Assembly (NCBI GenBank): GCA_964471435.1
Contig: CAYYGA010000011.1
Span: 1-42,022, forward strand
Reading direction: 5' to 3'
Length of the DNA stretch: 42,022 nt
Source: Facklamia sp964471435
GTDB taxonomy: Bacteria; Bacillota; Bacilli; Lactobacillales; Aerococcaceae
The notes below the pieces were generated by a model that had not been told where the DNA came from, did no database searches, and saw nothing but the letters and a program-made list of their open reading frames with translations. Positions 8,037-16,445 of the stretch are shown here, one piece after another (the first letter of the stretch is position 1; each line of letters opens with the position of its first letter). The translations under genes and the position numbers were made by a program.

Positions 8037-9287
8037 TTATCTAAAAAGATTAGCCACCCATTCGAAGAAGAGACCAATAAATAAAAAGTCGCCATCGCCA
8101 AAAACAATTGAATCTGTAGGTCCCTCAATAAAGACCATAAATAATGCAGGGAAAAATACCATAATTAACCCCACTATCGCTGCAGCCAGCACAGCTCCCT
8201 TATATCCTCCGCTGGAGTTGCCGTACATGGCAGTTATTCCACCCAAGAAGAAATATTGCTGCATCCCGGGGATAATAATAGGTAAACCCAGCAAAGGTAA
8301 AACAAATATTCCAAGCAGACCGACAGTTAAACTGACTAGGAATCCTAAAATCAAGGCATTGGGTCCAAATGGAACCATTACGGGCGCATCGAGGGCCGGG
8401 ATGGCTCCTTCTATCAAACGGTTGGCAATCCCTTTAAAAGCAGGTACAAGCTCTTCAATTGCCATGGTAACACCGGTAATTAATACTTGAATACCAGCAG
8501 CAAAGGTAACCCCCTGCATAAAAGCAAAAAAGAGATAATTTTGCCCATCACTTAACTGTCCTTCTACAAACGATCTGCCGGCAAATAAACTTAAAATAAT
8601 AAATAATAGCGACATTGTAAGTGAAATAGAAACAGCGGGCGTTCTAAGAAATCCTAAGGATTTAGGTATGTTTAATTCTTCTGTTGACTGAGAAGAATCC
8701 CCCACTAATTTACCAGCTAATGCTCCAATCAAAAATGATAAATTCCCACTGTTAGCAACTGCAAACTCTTCTGAACCCGTAATTTTTTTAGTAAAGGGCT
8801 GGACTAAAGCAGGTGAAACAGCCATATAAATAGCAATCATCAAAGCTGAAAAAATGACAGTAAACCATAGAGGATACCCATCAAAAATCATCGCAAACAT
8901 TCCACCCATATATAAGACCAAGTGACCAGTCAAATAAATATATTTAAAACGGGTGAATTTAGCAATTAACAAATTAAAAATCATAGCTAAAATAAAAATT
9001 AAAGAACTGACCGGATACTCCTTCACTATCAATGCCCCATACGCATCCGTATTCATTACCGCGGCCTGCAAACCAAAAGCTTCTAAAAACATAGCTGAAA
9101 AGTTATCCAAGGTTTCAGCAGCAATGCCAGCCCCTAAACTTAACATCAAAAAACCAATAATCGTTTTAAAAGTAGCAGCAATCGTATCGGTTATCGAAGT
9201 ATTTAAGAGCAAACTTCCAATTAAAACAAACAAGCCGACTAAAATGGCCGGCGTCCCCAAAACATCATTCACTAAAACATCTAACAT
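8037..9287 (-). CDS. orphan UlaA/SgaT-type PTS EIIC membrane transporter
   Basis: A 416-residue polytopic membrane protein related to the ascorbate PTS permease UlaA (about 465 residues). Alignable pieces are FKTIIGFLMLSLGAG, LTGHLVLYMGG, FKGIANRLIEGAIPALD, FGPNALILGF and IIIPGMQQYFF. The histidine of the LTGH motif is kept. By eye, the family GHQQ motif is replaced by ANSGN, so a second histidine appears lost. No EIIA or EIIB gene is next to it. It is convergent with mglC, divergent from the second mglB, and has its own GGAGGG site. Substrate unknown: ascorbate-like sugar acids are possible by family, and the setting hints at a pentose or hexose derivative. Confidence 0.8.
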   Translation of the reverse strand: MLDVLVNDVLGTPAILVGLFVLIGSLLLNTSITDTIAATFKTIIGFLMLSLGAGIAAETLDNFSAMFLEAFGLQAAVMNTDAYGALIVKEYPVSSLIFILAMIFNLLIAKFTRFKYIYLTGHLVLYMGGMFAMIFDGYPLWFTVIFSALMIAIYMAVSPALVQPFTKKITGSEEFAVANSGNLSFLIGALAGKLVGDSSQSTEELNIPKSLGFLRTPAVSISLTMSLLFIILSLFAGRSFVEGQLSDGQNYLFFAFMQGVTFAAGIQVLITGVTMAIEELVPAFKGIANRLIEGAIPALDAPVMVPFGPNALILGFLVSLTVGLLGIFVLPLLGLPIIIPGMQQYFFLGGITAMYGNSSGGYKGAVLAAAIVGLIMVFFPALFMVFIEGPTDSIVFGDGDFLFIGLFFEWVANLFR

Positions 9288-9331
9288 GGCACCCTCCTGA
9301 TTAAGTCACTTTTGTAAACCCTTTTATAAAA

Positions 9332-9360
9332 AGTATAGTTCATTAGCAATTTTTTAACAA
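9332..9360 (-). promoter_or_regulatory. promoter of EIIC gene
   Basis: Minus strand TTGTTA (9360-9355), 17-nt spacer, TATACT (9337-9332), about 45 bp upstream of the ATG. Confidence 0.5.
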
Positions 9361-9421
9361 TAACAAATGATAGTATTTAATATAAATACACTTTTTTCAG
9401 TCCTCCCCTCTAAAGCTTTAG

Positions 9422-9450
9422 TTGACTATAGTTAAACCGCTTTCTATAAT
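9422..9450 (+). promoter_or_regulatory. promoter of second mglB-like gene
   Basis: TTGACT (9422-9427), 17-nt spacer, TATAAT (9445-9450). The architecture repeats that of the first mglB promoter, including the cre-like spacer and AGGAGG site 6 nt before the ATG. Confidence 0.8.
9431..9445. promoter_or_regulatory. cre-like site in second mglB promoter
   Basis: GTTAAACCGCTTTCT matches WTGNAANCGNWNNCW except at positions 1 and 3. It sits at the same place in the spacer as the cre of the first mglB promoter. Confidence 0.5.
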
Positions 9451-9480
9451 AGAGAAAGAAAGCTTCCTAGGAGGATGTTT

Positions 9481-10554
9481 ATGCATAAAAAGATAATCAA
9501 ATGGATAACTTTAGTAATTTTAATATTTTCAGGTTTAAGTTCTAACAGTCTTTTAGTTTCCGCTCAAGATGAGCAGGTATATGAAATCGGAATTGGTATT
9601 TACGATCAGAATGTTTATTATATGCAGCTAGTTCGTGACGAACTCATTCATTATTTTGAGGAACTATCAGCAGAAAACGGCAAGACTTATAATCTTGATT
9701 TTCAAGACGGCACCAATAATCAAAGTACCCAAAGAGACCAAATTCTAGCCTTTATTGAAGAAGATAAAGATTTAATTATTGCCAATTTAGTGGAACCCTC
9801 CCGTGCTCAATCCTTAACTCTTCGTGCCCAAGAAGCAGATATACCGCTTATTTATCTTAACAGAGAACCAGAACCGGAAGCCATGGGCATGTGGCCGGGC
9901 AAAGTAACTTATATTGGTGCCGATGGACGTGAAGCAGGAATATTACAAGGGGAAATTATTGCCAGCTTGGATAATCACGGTGATTTAAATGGTGACGGTA
10001 AAGTAAATTATATTATGATCATGGGGGATTCCCGCAGTCGGGCCACTCAGCAAAGAACCCTCTATTCTATTCGACGACTCGAAGAAGATATTTCTACAGA
10101 AATTCTTGGCAGTCCGGAACGCGGGGATTGGAATGAACGTTTAGCCCAGGAAATAACTGTGAATGCATTAATTCAATATGGCACCCAGCTGGAAGTAATC
10201 TTTACCAACAACGATGCCATGGCCCTGGGAGCTATGAGTGCAATCGAAGGTGCCGGCCGAGTAGTCAATGAAGATATTTATATTGTGAGTGTCGATGCTA
10301 TCCCTGAGGTGGTTGAGTTACTGGGAGAAGGCAAGTTCACTGGAACTGTACTCCACGACCATCGTAACTTAGCTATAACTACGGTTGAAGTTGCAGACCT
10401 TATGTTAGCTGGTCAAGCAGTAGAAACTTATTACTGGCATCAACATTCAATCGTTACCAAACCGGAAGATGCTGATTTTGTAAGACAAGAATACCTGGCT
10501 GAATCCGTTGAAGAATATTTAGAACGTACGAAAGACATTTACGGCAATGAATAA
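9481..10554 (+). CDS. MglB-like solute-binding protein with altered ligand site
   Basis: A 357-residue paralogue of the MglB at 4206, collinear along its whole length. I chose the ATG at 9481, 6 nt after AGGAGG, over the ATG at 9475, which touches the site. The signal peptide ends VSA before Gln29; there is no lipobox and no cysteine. The calcium loop DLNGDGKVNY is intact. By eye several hexose contacts are changed: family D14 is Val45, F16 is Tyr47, H152 is Ser, D154 is Ala and N256 is His. N91, R158, W183, N211 and D236 equivalents stay. It has no ATPase or permease of its own. It could feed MglAC with another ligand, or act as a sensor. Confidence 0.82.
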   Translation: MHKKIIKWITLVILIFSGLSSNSLLVSAQDEQVYEIGIGIYDQNVYYMQLVRDELIHYFEELSAENGKTYNLDFQDGTNNQSTQRDQILAFIEEDKDLIIANLVEPSRAQSLTLRAQEADIPLIYLNREPEPEAMGMWPGKVTYIGADGREAGILQGEIIASLDNHGDLNGDGKVNYIMIMGDSRSRATQQRTLYSIRRLEEDISTEILGSPERGDWNERLAQEITVNALIQYGTQLEVIFTNNDAMALGAMSAIEGAGRVVNEDIYIVSVDAIPEVVELLGEGKFTGTVLHDHRNLAITTVEVADLMLAGQAVETYYWHQHSIVTKPEDADFVRQEYLAESVEEYLERTKDIYGNE

Positions 10555-10561
10555 TTAAATA

Positions 10562-10622
10562 AAAAACACTTTTAGTAAGCCAGCTCATTCTGATCAGCTG
10601 AACTGCTGCTAAAAGTGTTTTT
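10562..10622. terminator. bidirectional terminator, second mglB / ftcD
   Basis: AAAACACTTTTAG and CTAAAAGTGTTTT arms enclose a further small hairpin, with T-runs in both directions. It serves the convergent genes on each side. Confidence 0.85.
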
Positions 10623-10625
10623 ATT

Positions 10626-11525
10626 TTATTCTAAAAGATGATTTTCCAATACCTGGACATTAAAATCAAAATCTTCCAACTGAAGATAATAAGCAGCACT
10701 ATCGATTAATGCTTTAGCCGGCGTAATTCCGTAGACCTCTGCACCTAGAATCTTTACCCCGTATCGTTCTGCTTCAAAGCGGATAGTTTCCAGTATGCGG
10801 TATAAAGGTGCCTTTTCATAGTTTGTAATATTCATGGAAACTTGAGCAATCTGACGGTCTTCTAACATGATGCCGATCCCTTTACAATACTTATACCCTC
10901 CGCTGGAACCACGAACTGTTTTAGCAATCTCATTCGCCACTTCCAGTCGATCCGTATCCAAATTAACATTAAAAGCAATTAAAGGCATGCGAACCCCAAT
11001 AGCAGTTACTCCTGCTGTGGGATGAACTTCTGCAGGACCAAAGTCAGGCTTCCACTCAGCCTGCTGAAGTTTTTCAGCCATTCCTTCAAACTGACCTTTA
11101 CGAACTGTTGCCAGATTGCGTCTTTCTTCTTTTGTAGCCGCATCCTCATATAAAAAGACAGGAATGTTTAGTTCTTCTCCTACCCTTTCAGCTAATTTTT
11201 CAGCCAACTCCACACATTCTTCAGTTGTCACATTTTTAATCGGAACAAATGGACACACATCGGTTGCACCCATACGTGGATGCTGCCCTTGATGCCGGGT
11301 CATATCAATTTTTTCCGCCGCAAACTTAATCATTTCAAAAGCCACTTCCGCTGCCGCTTCTGGACTCCCCACTAAAGTATAACCACTGCGGTTATGATTG
11401 GCGTCTGTAGAATAGTTGATTAAAGTCACACCTGCTACAGAACTTGCCACTTTTGCCATGCCTTCTAAAAATTTTTCATCCTGCCCTTCGGAAAAGTTAG
11501 GGATAATCTGAACTAATTTCGCCAT
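10626..11525 (-). CDS. ftcD: glutamate formimidoyltransferase
   Basis: A 299-residue stand-alone formiminotransferase (N- and C-terminal FTCD domains without cyclodeaminase). It opens MAKLVQIIPNFSEGQD. Other family pieces are GYTLVGSPE, HQGQHPRMGATDVCPF (the active-site region) and GIGIMLEDR. It transfers a formimidoyl group between formiminoglutamate, or possibly formiminoglycine, and tetrahydrofolate. I chose the ATG at 11525 behind AGGAGG; an upstream in-frame extension of 13 residues is unsupported. It is 51 nt downstream of the diaminopropionate ammonia-lyase. No other histidine (hut) genes are in the window, so the source of the formimino group is not known. Confidence 0.88.
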   Translation of the reverse strand: MAKLVQIIPNFSEGQDEKFLEGMAKVASSVAGVTLINYSTDANHNRSGYTLVGSPEAAAEVAFEMIKFAAEKIDMTRHQGQHPRMGATDVCPFVPIKNVTTEECVELAEKLAERVGEELNIPVFLYEDAATKEERRNLATVRKGQFEGMAEKLQQAEWKPDFGPAEVHPTAGVTAIGVRMPLIAFNVNLDTDRLEVANEIAKTVRGSSGGYKYCKGIGIMLEDRQIAQVSMNITNYEKAPLYRILETIRFEAERYGVKILGAEVYGITPAKALIDSAAYYLQLEDFDFNVQVLENHLLE

Positions 11526-11576
11526 CAATTTTCTCCTCCTATATTGACTTATCTCTTCTATCATAGCTTAAATAAT

Positions 11577-12782
11577 TTATTTTTGCTCCATCTCTTCCAA
11601 TACTTGCTGGTAATGCTCCGGATCGGTAGCGCCTTCTGTATTGATCACTAAAACCTTGGAATTAAAGTCCAAGCCCATTTCTGCTTGTAAATCCTTTAAT
11701 TCATGGCGGGTCATCAAATAGCTTAAAAAACCTAAAGGTAAGGCACCTGATTCTCCAGCCACAACAACCGGATCGTCTGCTAAAGGAGTTGCAAAAAGAT
11801 GCATGCCCTGTTTACTTAAGTAATCATCGCAGGAGAAAAAGTAATCGCCCTGGGCTTTCAAAATATCCCAGGCTATCGGACTGGGCTTCCCACATGCCAA
11901 GCCTGCCATAATCGTATTTAAATCCCCCTCCACAGTTTTAGCTTTCCCTTCTTCGTCTGATACTGATTGATAAAAAGGATCCGCCCCTCCCGGTTCAACA
12001 ATAATAAACTGCGGCCTATTGCTTTTATTAAGGTGCTCAAACATTGTTATAACAGCTGACACAATACTTGCCGGAAAGGAACCGACCCCCGCCTGTAAAA
12101 TGATATGCGTCAAATCAGAAAACTCTTTGCTACCCAATTCTTCATATATTTCTTTTACGATTGTTGTATAGCCTTCCATAATTAACCATGGAATGTCTTC
12201 ATAATCTTCCCAGGCAGTGTCTTGAATTAAAACCCACTTGTTTTCTTTTGCTGCTTGATTAGCTTTTTTAACTGTCGCATCATAATTTACTGAACTTACC
12301 ATAACTTCAGCTCCATAAGCTTTTACTGCTTCGATTCGGGCTTGGGCAGTATTTTTAGGCATGTAAATAACCGCCTGCTGCTGGAATAGTTGGGCTGCCC
12401 AGGCTACAGCCTTACCGTGGTTACCATCGGTTGCAGTCGTAAAGGTGATTTCGGGAAGACTACCGATTGTTTTTAACAGTTTTTCAAATGGTAAGTCTGT
12501 TAAGTCTTTCCCCAACTTTGATGCAAAGTGTTCAGCCATGGCATAAGATGCGCCTAATCCTTTAAAGGCATTTAACCCAAAGCGGCTGCTCTCATCTTTT
12601 ACATATAATTTATTGAGTTTTAATTCAGCAGCTAACTTCTTTAAATCTGCCAGTGAAGTAGTTTCATAAGCGGGCATACTTTTATGAAAATCATACACTT
12701 CAAAAACCCTTTCTTTAGTAAGCTTGTCCAGCCACTGACTCGAACGGCTGTCTTTAAATTGATTCCTTTTTCCTTTAAACAA
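11577..12782 (-). CDS. dpaL: diaminopropionate ammonia-lyase (YgeX-like)
   Basis: A 401-residue PLP enzyme of the tryptophan-synthase-beta fold, expected to split 2,3-diaminopropionate to pyruvate and two ammonia. The PLP lysine is Lys74 in RFGLNAFKGLG. Asp119 in TATDGNHG corresponds to a catalytic aspartate of E. coli YgeX. LQAGVGSFPASIV and AGLACGKPS also match. The start is TTG, behind AAGGGGTGG, and the N-terminus aligns well, so I keep it. It is operonic with ftcD. A threonine-dehydratase-like enzyme is the fallback, but the FGLNAFK and DGNHG context is specific. Confidence 0.87.
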   Translation of the reverse strand: MFKGKRNQFKDSRSSQWLDKLTKERVFEVYDFHKSMPAYETTSLADLKKLAAELKLNKLYVKDESSRFGLNAFKGLGASYAMAEHFASKLGKDLTDLPFEKLLKTIGSLPEITFTTATDGNHGKAVAWAAQLFQQQAVIYMPKNTAQARIEAVKAYGAEVMVSSVNYDATVKKANQAAKENKWVLIQDTAWEDYEDIPWLIMEGYTTIVKEIYEELGSKEFSDLTHIILQAGVGSFPASIVSAVITMFEHLNKSNRPQFIIVEPGGADPFYQSVSDEEGKAKTVEGDLNTIMAGLACGKPSPIAWDILKAQGDYFFSCDDYLSKQGMHLFATPLADDPVVVAGESGALPLGFLSYLMTRHELKDLQAEMGLDFNSKVLVINTEGATDPEHYQQVLEEMEQK

Positions 12783-12833
12783 AACACCACCCCTTTTTAA
12801 TCTTGTCCTACATGCCTTTCAAGTATATCAAAA

Positions 12834-12897
12834 AACGGACAAACTTAGACTGCTGATATCAAGATGGAATCTTCATATCTGTCTTAGTTTATCCGTT
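12834..12897 (-). terminator. long terminator hairpin after ytoQ
   Basis: A 17-nt outer stem (15 of 17 paired; arms 12834-12850 and 12881-12897) encloses an inner stem (GATATCAAGA with TCTTCATATC). On the minus strand it is followed by a T6 run, so it ends transcription from ytoQ before the dpaL promoter region. Confidence 0.75.
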
Positions 12898-12935
12898 AAA
12901 TTTAATATTATTTAAGTTCTATCGCTCTTATTTTT

Positions 12936-13379
12936 TTATGCTTCAATTAGATACTGTAGCACTTCAATGGCCTGGTCAATTGATTCAACTGTCACATTTG
13001 CCTTGTTGGATAACTCTTTGATTGAATGAATTAAACTTTCAGGACGAATAATTATTAAAGGTACGCCTCGATTGATAGCCGTGGTGGCATCCATGGCTGT
13101 ATTCCATTGACGGTAGTCTTCACCAAATTTGGCAATCACAATATCAGCACGTCTTAATAAAACACTCGTTCTGAAATTATTAATATCCGATGCCTTATCA
13201 TCTTTATAGTAATCATTAGGCTGCTTTCCTAAGACTTTTTCACCAATCGCATCTGATAAATCATGATCTGTTTGAGGTGAAACAAATGTTAAAGGTAAAC
13301 TTTCTTTTTCGGCTGCCTGCTTTAATTCCTGTCGCCAGTCCGAGTGTATTTCACCCGCTAAATAAACAACAAATTCCAT
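12936..13379 (-). CDS. ytoQ: YtoQ family protein
   Basis: A 147-residue cytoplasmic protein of the YtoQ family, with the fold of nucleoside 2-deoxyribosyltransferases. It opens EFVVYLAGEIHSDWR and carries RRADIVIAKFGEDYRQWN, in which the conserved acidic and Gln/Trp residues lie. The exact reaction is unknown even in B. subtilis. AAGGAGG lies 9 nt before the ATG. It is a single gene, with a terminator after it. Confidence 0.85.
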   Translation of the reverse strand: MEFVVYLAGEIHSDWRQELKQAAEKESLPLTFVSPQTDHDLSDAIGEKVLGKQPNDYYKDDKASDINNFRTSVLLRRADIVIAKFGEDYRQWNTAMDATTAINRGVPLIIIRPESLIHSIKELSNKANVTVESIDQAIEVLQYLIEA

Positions 13380-13486
13380 ATGACATCCTCCTTTAGAGTC
13401 ATGCTCCTATTTATGCTAACAATCTCTTGAAATCAATGCAAACAATACGATTGAGAGATAGCTTATAAAATAAAAAGGTAAATCGC

Positions 13487-14443
13487 TTAGTAAGGCAGGC
13501 TTTTTTCAATACTTTCTCTTTTACCTTCTAAAAAGCTGGGTAAAGTAAGAGGAATACTTTCAAAATCAGCATCTGCTTCAATACCCTGGTAATGTTTTTC
13601 AATATTTTTTATAGGCGTCGCCAATTCTACTACCGTTTTATTGGGCTCGCGGAAATAGGCTGAATGAAAAAATTCCCGGTTTTTAATATTAGTGTGGCCG
13701 ATTGATAAAGTATCCAGATAATTTAAAACATTTTCCATTTCCTTAGTGCTCTCCACCCCAAAAGCTACATGATGCATACCTCCAACCCCTAAACGCTCCC
13801 GAGGTGAATCTTTGTCTTCGATTAAATGAACCTGATGCTGCCACTGATTAGATATACTTAGTTTGGTAACCGGGAATCCTTTATATTCTTCTTTGGATAA
13901 AACTTGAAAGCCCAATTTATCAGTTAAGAGTTTTTCTGTCGAAGAAGGGTCCTTCACACGAAGATGAACTTGACCCATACCAAAAATAGCAGACTCTTGT
14001 GGAATACCTTCATAAGCAAAAGGCTGTGCGATTTTCGCTACTTCTTCTGAAGCTGCCACCAGGCCGAGCTTCATTTTATCCTTGTCTTCAAAAAAGATTA
14101 CTTTTTGTCCTAAGTAATTTTCTGTAAATTCATAATTCACTCCCAAACGATCAAAGCGCTTCATCCAAAAATTTAGTGCTTCATCAGACGGAACATAAAA
14201 AAGTACGCGCTCAATGCCATTGGTCCCCTCTTGGTGGGGCTTTGAATCAAGCATTGGAAAAACTGTGAATTCTGTTCCACCCCGGCCGGTTTGATCTCCA
14301 AAAAACAAATGGTACATATCGTTATTTTCCTGATTCACTGTTTTCAAAGTTAATCGCATCCCCAGGGTCCGGTGATAAAAATCATAGGACTGCTTGGCAT
14401 CACTTGTAAAAACTGAAATATGATGAATCCCTTTCTTTACCAT
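13487..14443 (-). CDS. VOC-family ring-cleaving dioxygenase (MhqO-like)
   Basis: A 318-residue protein with two vicinal-oxygen-chelate modules: HHISVFTSD at the N-terminus and QVHLRVKD in the second half, followed by MHHVAFGVES and HSAYFREPNKTVVELA. Histidine and glutamate ligands for a metal ion are visible in these motifs. Relatives (B. subtilis MhqA/MhqO/CatE type) open quinone or catechol rings as a defence against quinone stress. No MhqR-type regulator is adjacent, so the inducer is unknown. Confidence 0.82.
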   Translation of the reverse strand: MVKKGIHHISVFTSDAKQSYDFYHRTLGMRLTLKTVNQENNDMYHLFFGDQTGRGGTEFTVFPMLDSKPHQEGTNGIERVLFYVPSDEALNFWMKRFDRLGVNYEFTENYLGQKVIFFEDKDKMKLGLVAASEEVAKIAQPFAYEGIPQESAIFGMGQVHLRVKDPSSTEKLLTDKLGFQVLSKEEYKGFPVTKLSISNQWQHQVHLIEDKDSPRERLGVGGMHHVAFGVESTKEMENVLNYLDTLSIGHTNIKNREFFHSAYFREPNKTVVELATPIKNIEKHYQGIEADADFESIPLTLPSFLEGKRESIEKSLPY

Positions 14444-14474
14444 ACTATTTTTTCCTCCTTCTTAGTCGTATGTG

Positions 14475-15284
14475 TTATACATAAAAAGCCCAATAATTTA
14501 AAGCGTCTTTTTCTAATAAATCCACATGAATTGGTTGAATACTATGCATTTTTGCTGGATCATCATTGGGATCGTTAAGATAAAAATGGTAGTCCCCATA
14601 GCCGCGTAAAACCATTATATGGCCCACGTGAGTAAAGTAACCCGGTTTAACGGATACTACTACCACCGCTCCATTTCCCAGCGATTCAATGGCTTGATGA
14701 ACTGAATTCCCTAAATTATCGACCTGGTAACTGCGTTCTTGTGCAAAGGCAGGAAAAATTGACCAAGTGCTTCCCTGCCCGTCCAGATAATAGTCATCCC
14801 CTGCCCAATCTGCTATTTCCTCGGGACTCCAGGATTGGGATTGATAAAAGCTGTCTATCATTGCCAAGGCTAAGATGGCACATCCATTTTCCCATAATTC
14901 TCTCGATCCATCCGTTCCGTAAGAGTAATCTTTCCAAGCCGGATCCGTTTGTAATAAAAGCGGGACATCTTTTTCATGAGAACTGAGGGTAAACTTTGCT
15001 GGATGTTCAGGTAAAAAATAATTCCCCAATTCTTCAATTGGCGCATCTATTTGTTCTAATTCATTGACTATTTCATTTTGATAAGCCAGAGGATTGTCAG
15101 CATACCGGCGGGCAATCGATTGATAGTTATGTTTGGAGTTGGCGGGAAAAAGAGCAAGAAGAGCAACTCCAGCAAAAAGGATTAAGGCAAGTAAGCTGGA
15201 CAGAATGACTTTCTTAAAAACGGAAGTTCGCCGCTGAGAAGCGCTTCTTTTTTCTTGCTTTCTTTTTAATTTTTGACGCCTCAT
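14475..15284 (-). CDS. membrane-anchored C39-like cysteine protease
   Basis: A 269-residue protein with a very basic N-terminus (1-25), one transmembrane segment (about 26-46) and an extracellular domain. The peptidase_C39_2-type domain shows Cys135 in ENGCAILAL, His222 in THVGHIMVL, and Asn237/Asp238 in YLNDPN. This is a credible catalytic triad. I chose the ATG at 15284 behind AAGGAGAG; the 6-codon upstream TTG extension reads through that site. Substrate unknown: cell-wall or secreted peptides are likely. No bacteriocin precursor or ABC exporter is next to it, so it is not part of a C39 bacteriocin exporter. Confidence 0.75.
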   Translation of the reverse strand: MRRQKLKRKQEKRSASQRRTSVFKKVILSSLLALILFAGVALLALFPANSKHNYQSIARRYADNPLAYQNEIVNELEQIDAPIEELGNYFLPEHPAKFTLSSHEKDVPLLLQTDPAWKDYSYGTDGSRELWENGCAILALAMIDSFYQSQSWSPEEIADWAGDDYYLDGQGSTWSIFPAFAQERSYQVDNLGNSVHQAIESLGNGAVVVVSVKPGYFTHVGHIMVLRGYGDYHFYLNDPNDDPAKMHSIQPIHVDLLEKDALNYWAFYV

Positions 15285-15407
15285 TATATCTCTCCTTTCC
15301 AATAAAAAATAGAGTTAATGGTTTATTCTACCTACTTGAATTCTTCGCTCTATTCTATCATAAATACAAGGATTCCTGCCTTTACCTTATGGTGCTTTTA
15401 GTAGATG

Positions 15408-15416
15408 TGCTATGAT
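15408..15416 (+). promoter_or_regulatory. extended -10 promoter of sppA
   Basis: TGCTATGAT, an extended -10 element, 24 nt before the sppA ATG, with no good -35 hexamer. Confidence 0.4.
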
Positions 15417-15439
15417 AATTTATAAAGGAGTGAAATTTT

Positions 15440-16444
15440 ATGAATAAGAAACGTTGGATTGTTATCGCCATTGCACTGGTTTTATTAGTAGCCTCTTCCC
15501 TAGCTAATCGTCCTGCTTCTCGAACAGATACTACTTCAGACTGGACTGACCAGCAAGTCAGAGCTATTCTAAATGCTGATAATAGAGTGCGGGAGGTCAT
15601 TATAGAAGAGGGAATAAAAGACGATCGTATTATGATAATTCCCGTTGAAGGGATTATAGGTGAAACGAATGCCACTTATAATCATGAATTAATCTTGGCA
15701 GCAATTGACCAAATAGCAGAAGATGAAACCATTAAGGCGGTCTTATTAACTATTGATTCTCCAGGCGGAGCTGTCTATCACACCCAGGAAGCTTATGGTC
15801 GCTTTCAAGAAGCCCTCACTCAAAGAGATATTCCAATTTATGCTTCCATGGGAAGTATGGCCGCCTCTGGAGGATACTATTATGCCATGGTTGCAGACCA
15901 AATATATGCCGCAGGTGAAACAATTACAGGCTCAATCGGTGTAATTTCATCCTATTACCAAATCGATGATCTAATGGACCAATTAGGCGTGGAAAATGTT
16001 GTTTACAAGTCAGGCGAATTAAAAGATATGATGTCTTCCAGCCGCCAGCCGACTTCTGAAGAAGAACAGGTGATGCAGGACATTACGCAGGAAATGTTTG
16101 ACACCTTTGTGAATGTTGTAGTTTCTAACAGGCCGATGGATGAAAGTCAAATCCGTCAATTAGCAGATGGACGTATTTATACCGGTCAGCAGGCAGTTGA
16201 AAATGGTCTAATTGATGAAATAGGTTATGAAAAAGATGCCTTACAGACTCTTAAAGAAGACTTTGATTTAGAAGATGCTCAAGTATTTCAGCTTGCTTCT
16301 ACCAGCAGCTCCTTCACTTCACTCTTACCCTTCCTAAGCGAGAGTGATTCAAGCGATTATGCCGATCAAGTCAGTAAAATCATTCATCAATTAGAAGGTT
16401 TACAAGATATCAAATTTGAATACCGCTGGGAAGGTGGTTATTAA
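15440..16444 (+). CDS. sppA: signal peptide peptidase SppA
   Basis: A 334-residue membrane serine protease that degrades leftover signal peptides. There is one N-terminal transmembrane segment (about 6-22), then the ClpP/crotonase-like domain. Catalytic Ser143 lies in SMAASGGYYYA and Lys195 in YKSGELKDM, matching B. subtilis SppA Ser147/Lys199 with a constant offset. IDSPGGAV (105-112) is also typical. SD AAGGAG lies before the ATG. It is followed one base later by an RDD-family gene, the same pairing as sppA-yteJ in Bacillus. Confidence 0.93.
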   Translation: MNKKRWIVIAIALVLLVASSLANRPASRTDTTSDWTDQQVRAILNADNRVREVIIEEGIKDDRIMIIPVEGIIGETNATYNHELILAAIDQIAEDETIKAVLLTIDSPGGAVYHTQEAYGRFQEALTQRDIPIYASMGSMAASGGYYYAMVADQIYAAGETITGSIGVISSYYQIDDLMDQLGVENVVYKSGELKDMMSSSRQPTSEEEQVMQDITQEMFDTFVNVVVSNRPMDESQIRQLADGRIYTGQQAVENGLIDEIGYEKDALQTLKEDFDLEDAQVFQLASTSSSFTSLLPFLSESDSSDYADQVSKIIHQLEGLQDIKFEYRWEGGY

Positions 16445-16445
16445 G

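Noticed and set aside
14475..15284. Bacteriocin-processing C39 exporter domain
   Set aside because: It has a single membrane anchor and no ABC or permease domain, and no double-glycine leader peptide gene is adjacent.
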